From Verrucomicrobiota bacterium (GTDB lineage Bacteria > Verrucomicrobiota > Verrucomicrobiia > Chthoniobacterales > SZAS-18): a stretch of 35,149 nucleotides of DNA. The position numbers and the translations under genes are program-made. Position 1 is the first letter of the stretch. Every line of letters starts with the position of its first letter. The DNA lies in the NCBI GenBank assembly GCA_018240025.1, contig JAFEGM010000048.1:1-35149 (forward strand), written 5' to 3'. This document shows positions 11,004 through 17,904 of the stretch, in pieces. The notes under the pieces were generated by a model that worked only from the letters and a program-made list of their open reading frames with translations, was not told the DNA's origin and made no database searches.

Positions 11004-11234
11004 ATGTTGCTCATGACCCGGGACGTCGTCATCACGGCCATTCGCGAAGGCATTCCCTTCGAGCTCAGGATGGCCGACGGCCGCAGCTACGTGGTGCGCG
11101 ACCAATTCTCGATCGCCCTTGGCCCCACCAATGCGGTGGTCATCGATGAACGCGGTCTGCCGCACGTGCTGCCCCTGCTGACCGTGACGGGCCTCAGCTA
11201 CCTGCCGCCGGAGAGTCCGTCGCAGGCGGCGTGA
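11004..11234 (+). CDS. Small conserved beta-rich protein of unknown function
   Basis: A 76-residue protein whose pattern (IREGIPFELRMADGRSYVVRDQFSIAL, interrupted by no breaks; TNAVVIDERGLPHVLPLLTVTGL) resembles small uncharacterised proteins frequent in Planctomycetes and Verrucomicrobia; this is from memory of the pattern. AGAGGG at 10990-10995 is a plausible ribosome binding site. A second ATG three codons in is an alternative start. Its last 41 bases overlap, tail to tail, the end of the reverse-strand acyltransferase gene. No signal peptide is seen. It is probably a soluble cytoplasmic protein. Confidence 0.72.
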   Translation: MLLMTRDVVITAIREGIPFELRMADGRSYVVRDQFSIALGPTNAVVIDERGLPHVLPLLTVTGLSYLPPESPSQAA

Positions 11235-12219
11235 GCGGCGCAGTCTGCGCGGCGAGGAGCGCGTCGAAGGCCGGATCCACGTTGGCGTAGGCCGGGTAAG
11301 TCCCGGCCGGCGCGTCGGCCGGGCGGTAGCGGAAGTGCTTGTACTGCCAGAGCCAGAGCGAGGGCCGGCGGCGGATGACCTGCTCGCACAAGTCCCAGAA
11401 TCGCTGAGCGAGCTCGGTCCGCGAGGCCCCCGGCGACGGTTCGAGCGGCGGATGGAAGACGACCCGGCAGGAGCCGTCGCGCTGCGGGAAGCCGGAGGCG
11501 AGGACGATGGGCGCGCCGGTCCGCTCCGAGAGCAGGGCGGGCAGGACCGGCACACATTTGCGCAGTCCGCCGAACGCGCGGAGCACCGTGGCCGTCTGGT
11601 CGGGAGGCAGCGTGAGATCGGCCAGCAAACCGGCGCCAGCCCAGCCCTCGCGGCCGCCTTTCACGGCCCGCAGCATCTTGAGCATGGCCTGGGTGCGGGG
11701 GGTGATGCGATGGCCGGAGAGTTCGCGCAGGTCGTTGAAGAAGCGGTCGAGCGCCGGGTTCTTGAATTCCTGCGCCACCACGAGCACACGCGCGCCGACG
11801 AAGCCGGTCGCGAGCGAGGCCCACTCATAATTGCCGAAGTGCGCGCTGCAGAAAATGGCGCCCCCGGAGCGCTCCCTTGAGGTCCGCATTTCCTCCACGC
11901 CCTCGAAACGGAGCCAGGGGCGGCCCGCTTCCGGTACCAGATTGGGTGCCCAGAAGAGGTCGAGGAAGGTGCGGGCGAAGTTGCGCGCCGCTCCCCGGGC
12001 GATCAGTTCGCGCCGCCGCTCGGACAGATGCGGAAAGGCGCAGCGCAGGTTTTCCAGGGCGATGCGCCGGGAGCGGGCGTCGAAGCGATGAAAGAGCGTG
12101 CCGGCGAGGTCGGCGATGCTCCAAAGGGCCCGCCGCGGGAGCTTGGGCAGCGCCCACGCCACCAGGGCCACGCCCCAGGCCTCGAGCCGATACCGAATTC
12201 GCTTCCAGCGCCGCTTCAC
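11194..12219 (-). CDS. LpxL/HtrB-type lipid A biosynthesis acyltransferase
   Basis: Inner-membrane acyltransferase of the lysophospholipid acyltransferase superfamily, which adds secondary acyl chains to Kdo2-lipid A. At 341 residues it is slightly longer than E. coli LpxL. A hydrophobic N-terminal helix (AWGVALVAWALPKL, about 14-27) anchors it. The catalytic HX4E motif is His127-Glu132 in SAHFGNYEWASLA. Other family marks are IALENLRCAFP (53-63), the FNDLRELSGHRI region and, near the end, RRPSLWLWQYKHFRYRP, the position of the usual P..W.W.H.RW block. The C-terminal Ala/Pro-rich tail is family-atypical and overlaps the convergent small gene. It is consistent with the lpxC gene in the window. 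Whether it is LpxL or LpxM cannot be told. Confidence 0.9.
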   Translation of the reverse strand: MKRRWKRIRYRLEAWGVALVAWALPKLPRRALWSIADLAGTLFHRFDARSRRIALENLRCAFPHLSERRRELIARGAARNFARTFLDLFWAPNLVPEAGRPWLRFEGVEEMRTSRERSGGAIFCSAHFGNYEWASLATGFVGARVLVVAQEFKNPALDRFFNDLRELSGHRITPRTQAMLKMLRAVKGGREGWAGAGLLADLTLPPDQTATVLRAFGGLRKCVPVLPALLSERTGAPIVLASGFPQRDGSCRVVFHPPLEPSPGASRTELAQRFWDLCEQVIRRRPSLWLWQYKHFRYRPADAPAGTYPAYANVDPAFDALLAAQTAPLTPPATDSPAAGS

Positions 12220-12260
12220 GCTTGGACTCTTGCATGGCCTCGGGCAGGATTCCCCTCCGG

Positions 12261-13265
12261 ATGTCCGCCCCCGTCGATCAATCTGCGCTGCTCGCCCTGG
12301 CCCAGCGCATTCTGGCTCAGCCCACCGCGCCCTTCCACGAGGCCGCGGTGCGCCGCACGCTGCGGGAATTGCTCGCTCCGCTCCCGCACGTCAGCCTGGA
12401 GGAGGACGACTTCGGCAATCTGATCGCGCGCTATCGCCGCGGCGAGAAGCCGGCCCGCTGGGTCTTCGTCGCGCATATGGATCACCCCGGCTGGGTGCGT
12501 CCCGATGGCGCGCCCAACGGCGAGTGGAAGTTTTTCGGCGGCGTGCCCGAGGCCATCCGGGAAAAGCACCGGCATCTGATCCGACCGTTCGGGGCGGATT
12601 TCGCGATGTGGGATCTGCCCGAATGCGAGTTGCGCGACGGCTGCATTTACACCCGGGCCTGCGACGACCTGATCGGCTGTGCGACCATCGTGGCCACCCT
12701 GCAGGCACTGGAGGCGGCCGGAATCGAAGCCGACGTCTACGGCCTCTTCACCCGCGCCGAGGAGGTCGGGTTCGTCGGCGCCCTGCACGTGGCCCGCTCC
12801 GGCCGCTGGCAGGAGCGGGGACTGACCTTCATTTCGCTCGAGACCAGCTCGGCCCGCCCGCCCGCGGTCATCGGGGATGGCCCCATCGTGCGCGTCGGGG
12901 ACAAGACCTCGCTCTTCGACAAGGCTGCGACCGAGGAAATGCTGGAGATCGCAGCCCAGAGTGGCCTGGCCGTACAGCGCTGTCTGATGAGCGGCGGCAC
13001 CTGCGAAGCCAGCGCGTTCCAGCTCTACGGGCTGCAGAGCGCCGCCCTCTGCGTCGCGCTCGGCAATTACCACAACATTACCCCCGAACAGGGCATTGGG
13101 CCCGAATATATCTCGTTGGCCGACTTCGCGGGACTGGTACAACTTTGCCGCGAGATCGCCTCTCAGACCGAACCCGCCGGCCGCTATCGGGTGCCCGAAG
13201 CCCTGCGCCAGCGACTCGAAAAGGAAACCGAACCTTACGCCCCCTATCATGGCCGAGACCGTTGA
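12261..13265 (+). CDS. M42-family-like metallo-aminopeptidase
   Basis: Di-zinc aminopeptidase of the M42/M20 clan; 334 residues. Metal ligands and catalytic residues appear in order: His72 and Asp74 in VAHMDHPGW, bridging Asp at 135 in TRACDDLIGCA, the general base pair Glu167-Glu168 in TRAEEVGFVGA, an acidic residue at 194 in SLETSSA (Asp in many relatives), and His271 in GNYHNITPE. It probably acts as a cytoplasmic peptide-trimming enzyme. An in-frame ATG at 12234 would add nine residues and nearly touch the divergent acyltransferase gene; 12261 was preferred. It overlaps the receiver gene by 17 bases, suggesting co-translation. Confidence 0.88.
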   Translation: MSAPVDQSALLALAQRILAQPTAPFHEAAVRRTLRELLAPLPHVSLEEDDFGNLIARYRRGEKPARWVFVAHMDHPGWVRPDGAPNGEWKFFGGVPEAIREKHRHLIRPFGADFAMWDLPECELRDGCIYTRACDDLIGCATIVATLQALEAAGIEADVYGLFTRAEEVGFVGALHVARSGRWQERGLTFISLETSSARPPAVIGDGPIVRVGDKTSLFDKAATEEMLEIAAQSGLAVQRCLMSGGTCEASAFQLYGLQSAALCVALGNYHNITPEQGIGPEYISLADFAGLVQLCREIASQTEPAGRYRVPEALRQRLEKETEPYAPYHGRDR

Positions 13266-13641
13266 TCCTGCGCTCGCGTCGAAGAAGATCCTGATCCTCG
13301 ACGACAATTTCAACATCCTGCTGCTCTACCACACGCTGGTCAGCGAGATGGGGCTCGATGTCCGCACGACCTCGAACGGCTTCGAGGCGCTGCAGTGGCT
13401 GGAGCAGGAACCCTTCGATCTCATCATGACCGACATGCGGATGCCGGTCATGGGCGGCCTGGAGTTCATCCGGCGGGCCCGCGCCGCCAACGTGAAGAGC
13501 AAGATCATCGCCATCACCGCGTTTCAAAACCTGGCCGATGCGAACCAGCTCTCGAAGTTCAATGTCTATGCCACCCTCCTGAAGCCGGTCATGCTGACCA
13601 AGCTGGAGGACATCATCCGCAAGGCGCTGGCGGAGCCGTGA
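13249..13641 (+). CDS. Stand-alone receiver (CheY-like) protein
   Basis: A single receiver domain of 130 residues with no output domain. The acidic pocket is Asp18-Asp19 in ILILDDN, the phosphoacceptor Asp62 in MTDMRMP, the switch Thr90 in AIT and Lys112 in LLKPV. It starts inside the last codons of the aminopeptidase gene (17-base overlap), which couples their translation. It could relay phosphate between kinases or act on a protein partner. The nearest kinases are more than 4 kb away, so its cognate kinase is unknown. Confidence 0.93.
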   Translation: MAETVDPALASKKILILDDNFNILLLYHTLVSEMGLDVRTTSNGFEALQWLEQEPFDLIMTDMRMPVMGGLEFIRRARAANVKSKIIAITAFQNLADANQLSKFNVYATLLKPVMLTKLEDIIRKALAEP

Positions 13642-13650
13642 CACCGTCTC

Positions 13651-13672
13651 CCGGCGCAGGAAGCTGCGCCGG
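13651..13672. terminator. Perfect 9-bp hairpin between convergent genes
   Basis: CCGGCGCAG (13651-13659) and CTGCGCCGG (13664-13672) form a perfect stem with the loop GAAG. It lies in the 52-base gap between the convergent stops of the receiver gene and the oligopeptide-binding protein gene. No U-run follows on either strand, so it is probably a bidirectional 3'-end structure rather than a textbook intrinsic terminator. Confidence 0.55.
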
Positions 13673-13693
13673 CTTCGTGCGTGGGCGCCGGAC

Positions 13694-15364
13694 TCACTGC
13701 CCCGCCGGGAACTGGTCGGGACCGGCGTTCGGGTCCAGCGACACGTACTTGTAGACGTGATCGTCGAGCAGGTTGGCCGTCCAGCCGCGCACGCTGCCGG
13801 AGATCAGATAATTGCGGGTGTAGAAATAGATCGGAATGACCGGCAGGTCGCGCAGCAGCACGCTTTCCGCCTTCTGCAGCGCGTCGAGGCGGGCCGGGGT
13901 GGCGCCGGCGTTCAGCGACTGCTCCATCAGCTGATCGAACTCCGGGCTGCTGTAACCGGTGTTGTTGTTGCCATTGCCGGTGCGGAAGATCTCCAGGAAC
14001 GAGTGCGGATCAGCGTAGTCGGCGATCCAGCCGTAGCGCGCGATGGTGTAATTGAGCGTGTTCTGGGTCTGCAGGAAGACGCGCCATTCCTGGTTGGTGA
14101 TCTCCGCCGCCACGCCGAGTTCGCGCTTCCACATCTGCTGGATGGCCTCGGCCACCGCCTTGTGCGATTCGTCGGTATTGATGAGGATCGGGATCGTCGG
14201 CATGCCCTTGCCGCCGGCATGTCCGGCCTCGGCCAGCAGCTTGCGGGCGCCTTCGGGATCGAAGGTCAGCCGGTCCTTCGACTTGTAGTCAGCCGGTCCA
14301 GGCGGCACGAAACTGAAAGCCGCCAGCTGTCCGGCGCGAGTCACGTTCTTTACCAAAGCCTCGCGGTCGATCGCCATGGAGAGGGCCCGGCGCACGCGGG
14401 GATCCAGCAGCGCCTTGTTCTTGTTGCGGGCGGGGTCGATGTTGATGCGATAGAAATACGTTCCATAGTACGGATCGAGCCGGAGGAGCGTGGTCTTTTC
14501 CTTGTAGGTGTCGATCTTGGTTGTCGGGACCGTGTTGGTCACATGCAGCTGCCCCGCCCGGAAGGCGCGTTCCTCGGCTTCGTTGCTCTCGATCGGATAG
14601 AAGTGGATTTCCTTCAATTGGACCTGCGTCGCGTCCCAGTATTTGTCGTTCTTGCTGACCACGATGCGGTCATTCGTCTTCCACTCCTTGAGGATGAACG
14701 GCCCATTGCCCACGATGTTTTCGGGCCGCGTCCAGCGATTGCCGCGGTCGTAGCGCTTGCCGTGTTTGTCGATCACCTTCACCGGCACCGGGAACCAGGT
14801 GTAGTGCTTCAGCAACTTGAGGAAATACGGGGCCGGAGCCTTGAGCGTGATCTGCAGACGCTTGGCCGCGACCTCCTTCACGCCGACCTGCGCGAAGTCC
14901 TTGATGAGCCCCTTGTTGTACTCCTCAGCGCCTTGCATGAGGAAGAGATTGCTGGCGTAAACCGCTGCCAGCTTCGGATTGAGGATGCGCTCGTAGGCGT
15001 AGAGAAAGTCCTTGGCGGTGATGTCCTCGCCGTTCGACCACTGCGCGTTGTTCCGGATGTAGAACGTGTAGACCTTGCCATCCGGAGAAACTTCCCATTT
15101 CTCCGCCACGCCGGGTCGGGGCGAGAGATCCTTGGGGTCGGCCATGACGAGGCCCTCGAAGAGCGCCCGCATGATGTTGTGCTCAGGGACGCCCTGGATC
15201 GTTTGTGGATCGAGGTCGGAGGGTTCCCCTCCGTTCCCGAAATGCAGGATTTGATCCTTGTTGCCCTGCGAGACTCGCGTCTCCCGCTTGCCGCAGGCGG
15301 CCAGGAAGAGGGAGGCGGTGGCCAGACAGGCGAGAAGAACTGCAGCGAGGCGGGGCGTCTTCAT
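13694..15364 (-). CDS. Oligopeptide ABC transporter substrate-binding lipoprotein (OppA/SBP_bac_5)
   Basis: Periplasmic peptide-binding protein of 556 residues, delivering peptides to an ABC importer. A lipoprotein signal (lipobox LAAC, Cys24) anchors it to the membrane. The family opening EPSDLDPQTIQGVPEHNIMRALFEGLV is visible (about residues 47-73, quoted as key pattern EPSDLDP, then LFEGLV), then AEKWEVSPDGKVYTFYIR, WSNGEDITAKDFLYAYERIL, GNGPFILKEWK and, late, the ARYGWIADYADPHSFLEIF block that lines the binding cleft in OppA/MppA relatives. No permease or ATPase gene is nearby, so the partner transporter is elsewhere. It is divergent from the Bax-inhibitor gene. Confidence 0.95.
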   Translation of the reverse strand: MKTPRLAAVLLACLATASLFLAACGKRETRVSQGNKDQILHFGNGGEPSDLDPQTIQGVPEHNIMRALFEGLVMADPKDLSPRPGVAEKWEVSPDGKVYTFYIRNNAQWSNGEDITAKDFLYAYERILNPKLAAVYASNLFLMQGAEEYNKGLIKDFAQVGVKEVAAKRLQITLKAPAPYFLKLLKHYTWFPVPVKVIDKHGKRYDRGNRWTRPENIVGNGPFILKEWKTNDRIVVSKNDKYWDATQVQLKEIHFYPIESNEAEERAFRAGQLHVTNTVPTTKIDTYKEKTTLLRLDPYYGTYFYRINIDPARNKNKALLDPRVRRALSMAIDREALVKNVTRAGQLAAFSFVPPGPADYKSKDRLTFDPEGARKLLAEAGHAGGKGMPTIPILINTDESHKAVAEAIQQMWKRELGVAAEITNQEWRVFLQTQNTLNYTIARYGWIADYADPHSFLEIFRTGNGNNNTGYSSPEFDQLMEQSLNAGATPARLDALQKAESVLLRDLPVIPIYFYTRNYLISGSVRGWTANLLDDHVYKYVSLDPNAGPDQFPAGQ

Positions 15365-15521
15365 GAGTCGGAGGTGGGTGGGTGGAGGCCATTCCAGTGA
15401 AAATGGAAATCATGACGCTGAGAAGCCTGAATTGGCAGGGTCGGCGGGTTCGCTTCCAGAGCGGCGTCGGCCCTGTCTCGGCTTGTCAGGCGGGCTTCGC
15501 CTCCTTAGCCTTTCGGAACGT

Positions 15522-15535
15522 CCCCCATTCGGGGG
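15522..15535 (+). other. Short GC hairpin upstream of the Bax-inhibitor-like gene
   Basis: CCCCC (15522-15526) and GGGGG (15531-15535) around ATTC, 28 bases before the ATG at 15564 and within the 199-base divergent gap. It may be a 5'-leader structure. I see no convincing -35/-10 pair in this gap and assign no function. Confidence 0.35.
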
Positions 15536-15563
15536 CCATCGCTTCACCCTTATCTCTTTTCCT

Positions 15564-16280
15564 ATGGCCAGTCCGATGCTCAACGAAAACACCTTCAACG
15601 GGGAACTGGCCGGATCCGGCCGGATGACCGTGCAGGGGGCGATTCAGAAGTCCGTTCTCCTCTTCGCGCTGCTGGTAGGGTCGGGCCTGCTGACCTTCCG
15701 CTTCCCCGGCGCCGTGGGGATGCCGCTGATCGTCGGTGCGTTCTTCGCCACGTTGGTGATTTGCCTCGCGCTCTACTTCAAGCCGCAGTGGTCGCCGGTC
15801 CTCGCGCCCACGTACGCCATTCTGGACGGCATCGTCATGGGCGCCATCTCCCTGCTCTATGCGCGCCAGTTTGACGGCCTCGTCGTGCAGGCGCTGCTGC
15901 TCACGCTCGGCACCCTGGCGGGAATGCTCGGTCTGTACAGCTTCGGCATCGTGCGCCCGACGGAGAAGTTCCGCGCCATCGTGGGCGCGGCCACGCTCGG
16001 CATCGCGCTCTTCTACCTCGTTGCCATCGGGTTCGCGCTCTTCGGCATCAAGATCCCGATGATCCATCAGGGCGGCATGATCGGCATCGGCTTCAGCCTG
16101 TTCGTGGTGGGGATCGCGGCGCTGAATCTGGTCATCGACTTCGGCAACATCGAGGAAGGCGCCGCGGCCGGAGCTCCCAAGTTCATGGAATGGTACTGCG
16201 GCTTCGCGCTGCTGGTCACGATCGTCTGGCTCTATCTGGAAATCCTCCGGCTCCTCGCCAAGCTGCGGTCGAATGACTAG
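15564..16280 (+). CDS. Bax inhibitor-1/YccA-like integral membrane protein
   Basis: A 238-residue protein with about seven hydrophobic helices: LLFALLVGSGLLTFRF (about 32-47), then segments around 54-70, 79-95, 104-124, 136-157, 164-187 and 205-227. The pattern GMPLIVGAFFATLVICL, APTYAILDGIVMGAISLLYA and the closing EWYCGFALLVTIVWLYLEILRLL is that of the bacterial Bax-inhibitor-1-like group, related to YccA. Family members influence membrane protein turnover or act as proton/calcium leak channels; the role here is unknown. The start at 15564 is preferred; the ATG at 15576 is an alternative. Its stop overlaps the next gene's start by eight bases. Confidence 0.9.
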   Translation: MASPMLNENTFNGELAGSGRMTVQGAIQKSVLLFALLVGSGLLTFRFPGAVGMPLIVGAFFATLVICLALYFKPQWSPVLAPTYAILDGIVMGAISLLYARQFDGLVVQALLLTLGTLAGMLGLYSFGIVRPTEKFRAIVGAATLGIALFYLVAIGFALFGIKIPMIHQGGMIGIGFSLFVVGIAALNLVIDFGNIEEGAAAGAPKFMEWYCGFALLVTIVWLYLEILRLLAKLRSND

Positions 16281-17214
16281 CCGCTATACTCTCCTCCTAT
16301 CGACGGCATTCGTCGCGGGTCTGACCGTCGTCGCCTCCGCCCAATCACAACGTCCGGCACAGGAACAACCGCCGCGGCGCGAGGCGCTCACGCTGACTTT
16401 GGGTCCCTCGCGCGGACAGCAGGCTGCGCAGGAAATCGCCGAGGCGGAGCGCGCCTTCGCTCGCCAGGGACGCGAGAAGGGCTCGCGCGAGGCCTTTCTC
16501 ACCTGGCTTGGGGCCGAGGGACTGACCTTCGAACCGGGGCCCACCAAGGTGGCGGTGGAGTATCCGAAGCGGCCGGACAGCAAGAGCGTGCTGCTCTGGG
16601 GCCCGGATGAGGTGGGAGCGAGCGCCGATGGCTCGATGGGCTTTTCCAGCGGCCCCTACCTGCTCCGCGCCGCCGACGCCAAGCCCGAGGACCCCGGCCG
16701 GCATGGGCGTTTCCTGAGCGTCTGGAAACGCCTGCCGGACGGCCAATGGCGCGTCGCGCTGGATTTCGGTGCGCCCGGCGGTCGTCGCGCCGAGGTGCCC
16801 TCCTCCACGGCCGAGGTGGCGGTGCGCTTCACCGGCTTCGCCACGCCCAGACCCGTCGAGTCACGCCGCGAGGCGGCAGCAGCACAGACCGCTTTCTTCA
16901 AGGCCCTGGAAGCCGGCGACGCCAAGCCCGTCCGCGCGCAGCTGCACGACCACTTCCGCGCGGCCTGGAATGCGACCGACGGCTTCGTCGCGGGCGTCCG
17001 GCTGCCCGACACCGCCTGGGCCCAGATCGCGCCCCGCGGCTCGCGCTTCGAGGTCGGGGCCGAGACGACCTCCGAAGCGGGCGATTTCGCCTATGCCCAC
17101 GGTCGCATCCTATCCGGCGACCAGGTCACCGGCCATTGGATGTCCATCTGGCTCCGCGACGCCGACTCCGACCAATGGCAGCTCGTGCGGTTCATCCGGA
17201 ACGAGCCTCGCTGA
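16273..17214 (+). CDS. Exported protein with an NTF2-like/DUF4440-type fold
   Basis: A 313-residue protein with a signal peptide (YTLLLSTAFVAGLTVVASA, cleavage near residue 23). Two segments look like repeated NTF2-like units: about 54-165 (AEAERAFARQGREKGSREAF ... VWKRLPDGQWRVALDFG) and about 205-313 (AAAAQTAFFKALEAGDAKPV ... IWLRDADSDQWQLVRF). Both end in the W(R/Q)...D strand typical of DUF4440 proteins. It probably acts in the periplasm; function is unknown. Translation is coupled to the Bax-inhibitor-like gene. The final codons Glu-Pro-Arg-stop are encoded by the start of the adjacent palindromic repeat, so the C-terminus is repeat-derived. Confidence 0.8.
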   Translation: MTSRYTLLLSTAFVAGLTVVASAQSQRPAQEQPPRREALTLTLGPSRGQQAAQEIAEAERAFARQGREKGSREAFLTWLGAEGLTFEPGPTKVAVEYPKRPDSKSVLLWGPDEVGASADGSMGFSSGPYLLRAADAKPEDPGRHGRFLSVWKRLPDGQWRVALDFGAPGGRRAEVPSSTAEVAVRFTGFATPRPVESRREAAAAQTAFFKALEAGDAKPVRAQLHDHFRAAWNATDGFVAGVRLPDTAWAQIAPRGSRFEVGAETTSEAGDFAYAHGRILSGDQVTGHWMSIWLRDADSDQWQLVRFIRNEPR

Positions 17215-17267
17215 GCCTCGCTGAGGCTCGGCATAGGCGATAGGCCATAGGCTATAGGCGATAGAGC
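17203..17267 (+). repeat. Palindrome-headed 7-bp word array, copy 2 (ATAGGCN family)
   Basis: It begins inside the preceding gene: GAGCCTCGCT at 17203 is directly duplicated at 17213, and the gene's TGA spans the junction. The head palindrome GAGCCTCGCTGAGGCTC (17213-17229) has a perfect 7-bp stem. The body is a perfectly phased series of five seven-base units from 17233: ATAGGCG, ATAGGCC, ATAGGCT, ATAGGCG, ATAGAGC. Bases 17213-17244 are identical to the reverse complement of 17873-17904. With copy 3 it brackets the four-helix-bundle gene as an inverted pair about 600 bases apart. Confidence 0.95.
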
Positions 17268-17351
17268 GGGTGGGATCCTGGGGCGGGGGGAAGTGGATCC
17301 GGCGGCGGGAATCGTTGATTGCCTAATGGGCGAAGGGTAGGGCGAGTCGAT

Positions 17352-17801
17352 TTAGTGAAGGGGGCGCCGTGGTTTGTCGGTGCGAGCATTGGCGGTGCGA
17401 ACGGGCCTGACGTGGCGGGGGCCTTGGATGGGACCGGACTCGATCTGGTTGAGCCAGCCGGTCAGCTGGCGAATGCACGCCTCGGCGGGAATTTTGACGG
17501 CGGCAATCGCAGAGCGAGCGGGCTCGGCGCGGGGACGCGTTTCGATGACCAGCATCATCGAACGGACTTCGCCAGCCGAGCCCCGGGCGATGTCGAGCAA
17601 CGCCGCCAGTCCACCGGTCGTGGCCCGCTCGAACCCTTCCGCGATATTGTTCGAGACCGAAAGCGCAGCCCGATCCAATTGGTTGCGAAACCCCGTCGAG
17701 AAGCAGCTCCCATGCTCTTCCAGCAAATCCAGCACCGCATGGTACAACCTTGCCGCCTCCTTCCAGACAGGCAGCTCATCAAAGCTCCGATACTTTGCCA
17801 T
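17352..17801 (-). CDS. Four-helix-bundle protein (S23 / 23S rRNA intervening-sequence type)
   Basis: A 149-residue helical protein of the four-helix-bundle family first found inside 23S rRNA intervening sequences; the Avd accessory protein of diversity-generating retroelements has the same fold. Family marks are FDELPVWKEAARLYHAVLDLL (helix 1; key positions FDELPVWKEA), FRNQLDRAALSVSNNIAEGF (the hallmark QL.RAA.S...NIAEG, residues about 38-57) and the third-helix ARGSAGEVRSMML. The C-terminus from about residue 128 is a basic, proline-rich tail beyond the usual domain. It is not inside an rRNA gene here. It stands alone between two inverted copies of a palindromic word array, both within 140 bases. 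Its biochemical role is not known; nucleic-acid or partner-protein binding is the usual guess. Confidence 0.93.
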   Translation of the reverse strand: MAKYRSFDELPVWKEAARLYHAVLDLLEEHGSCFSTGFRNQLDRAALSVSNNIAEGFERATTGGLAALLDIARGSAGEVRSMMLVIETRPRAEPARSAIAAVKIPAEACIRQLTGWLNQIESGPIQGPRHVRPVRTANARTDKPRRPLH

Positions 17802-17830
17802 TTCCTTCCGTTAACATAGATAACGCGAAA
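17802..17830 (-). promoter_or_regulatory. Ribosome binding site and AT-rich leader of the four-helix-bundle gene
   Basis: Directly before the ATG the reverse strand reads GGAAGGAA, a strong but closely spaced Shine-Dalgarno sequence. Just upstream is an AT-rich patch (TTATCTATGTTAAC) that could hold a -10 element, unusual in this GC-rich background. No clear -35 is seen. Confidence 0.4.
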
Positions 17831-17845
17831 AGCGAGCTCGCGCCG

Positions 17846-17904
17846 TGGAATCTATCGCCTATCGCCTATTACCCTATCGCCTATGCCGAGCCTCAGCGAG
17901 GCTC
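17846..17904 (-). repeat. Palindrome-headed 7-bp word array, copy 3 (ATAGGCN family, inverted)
   Basis: On the reverse strand it begins in the last codons of the hybrid kinase gene: GAG-CCT-CGC-TGA is both its Glu-Pro-Arg-stop and the left arm of the palindrome GAGCCTCGCTGAGGCTC (17904 down to 17888). Units follow as ATAGGCG, ATAGGGTA (eight bases), ATAGGCG, ATAGGCG, ATAGATT. It shares 32 identical bases with copy 2, in opposite orientation. Confidence 0.95.

Noticed and set aside
13757..15400. A 547-codon forward open frame opposite the oligopeptide-binding protein
   Set aside because: It is antisense to a gene with a clear lipoprotein signal and family motifs, and has no recognisable domain itself.
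17203..17904. An insertion sequence formed by the inverted repeats and the gene between them
   Set aside because: The gene has no transposase motif (no DDE or HUH pattern), and I see no target-site duplication outside the repeats. It is kept as a repeat/protein association rather than an IS.
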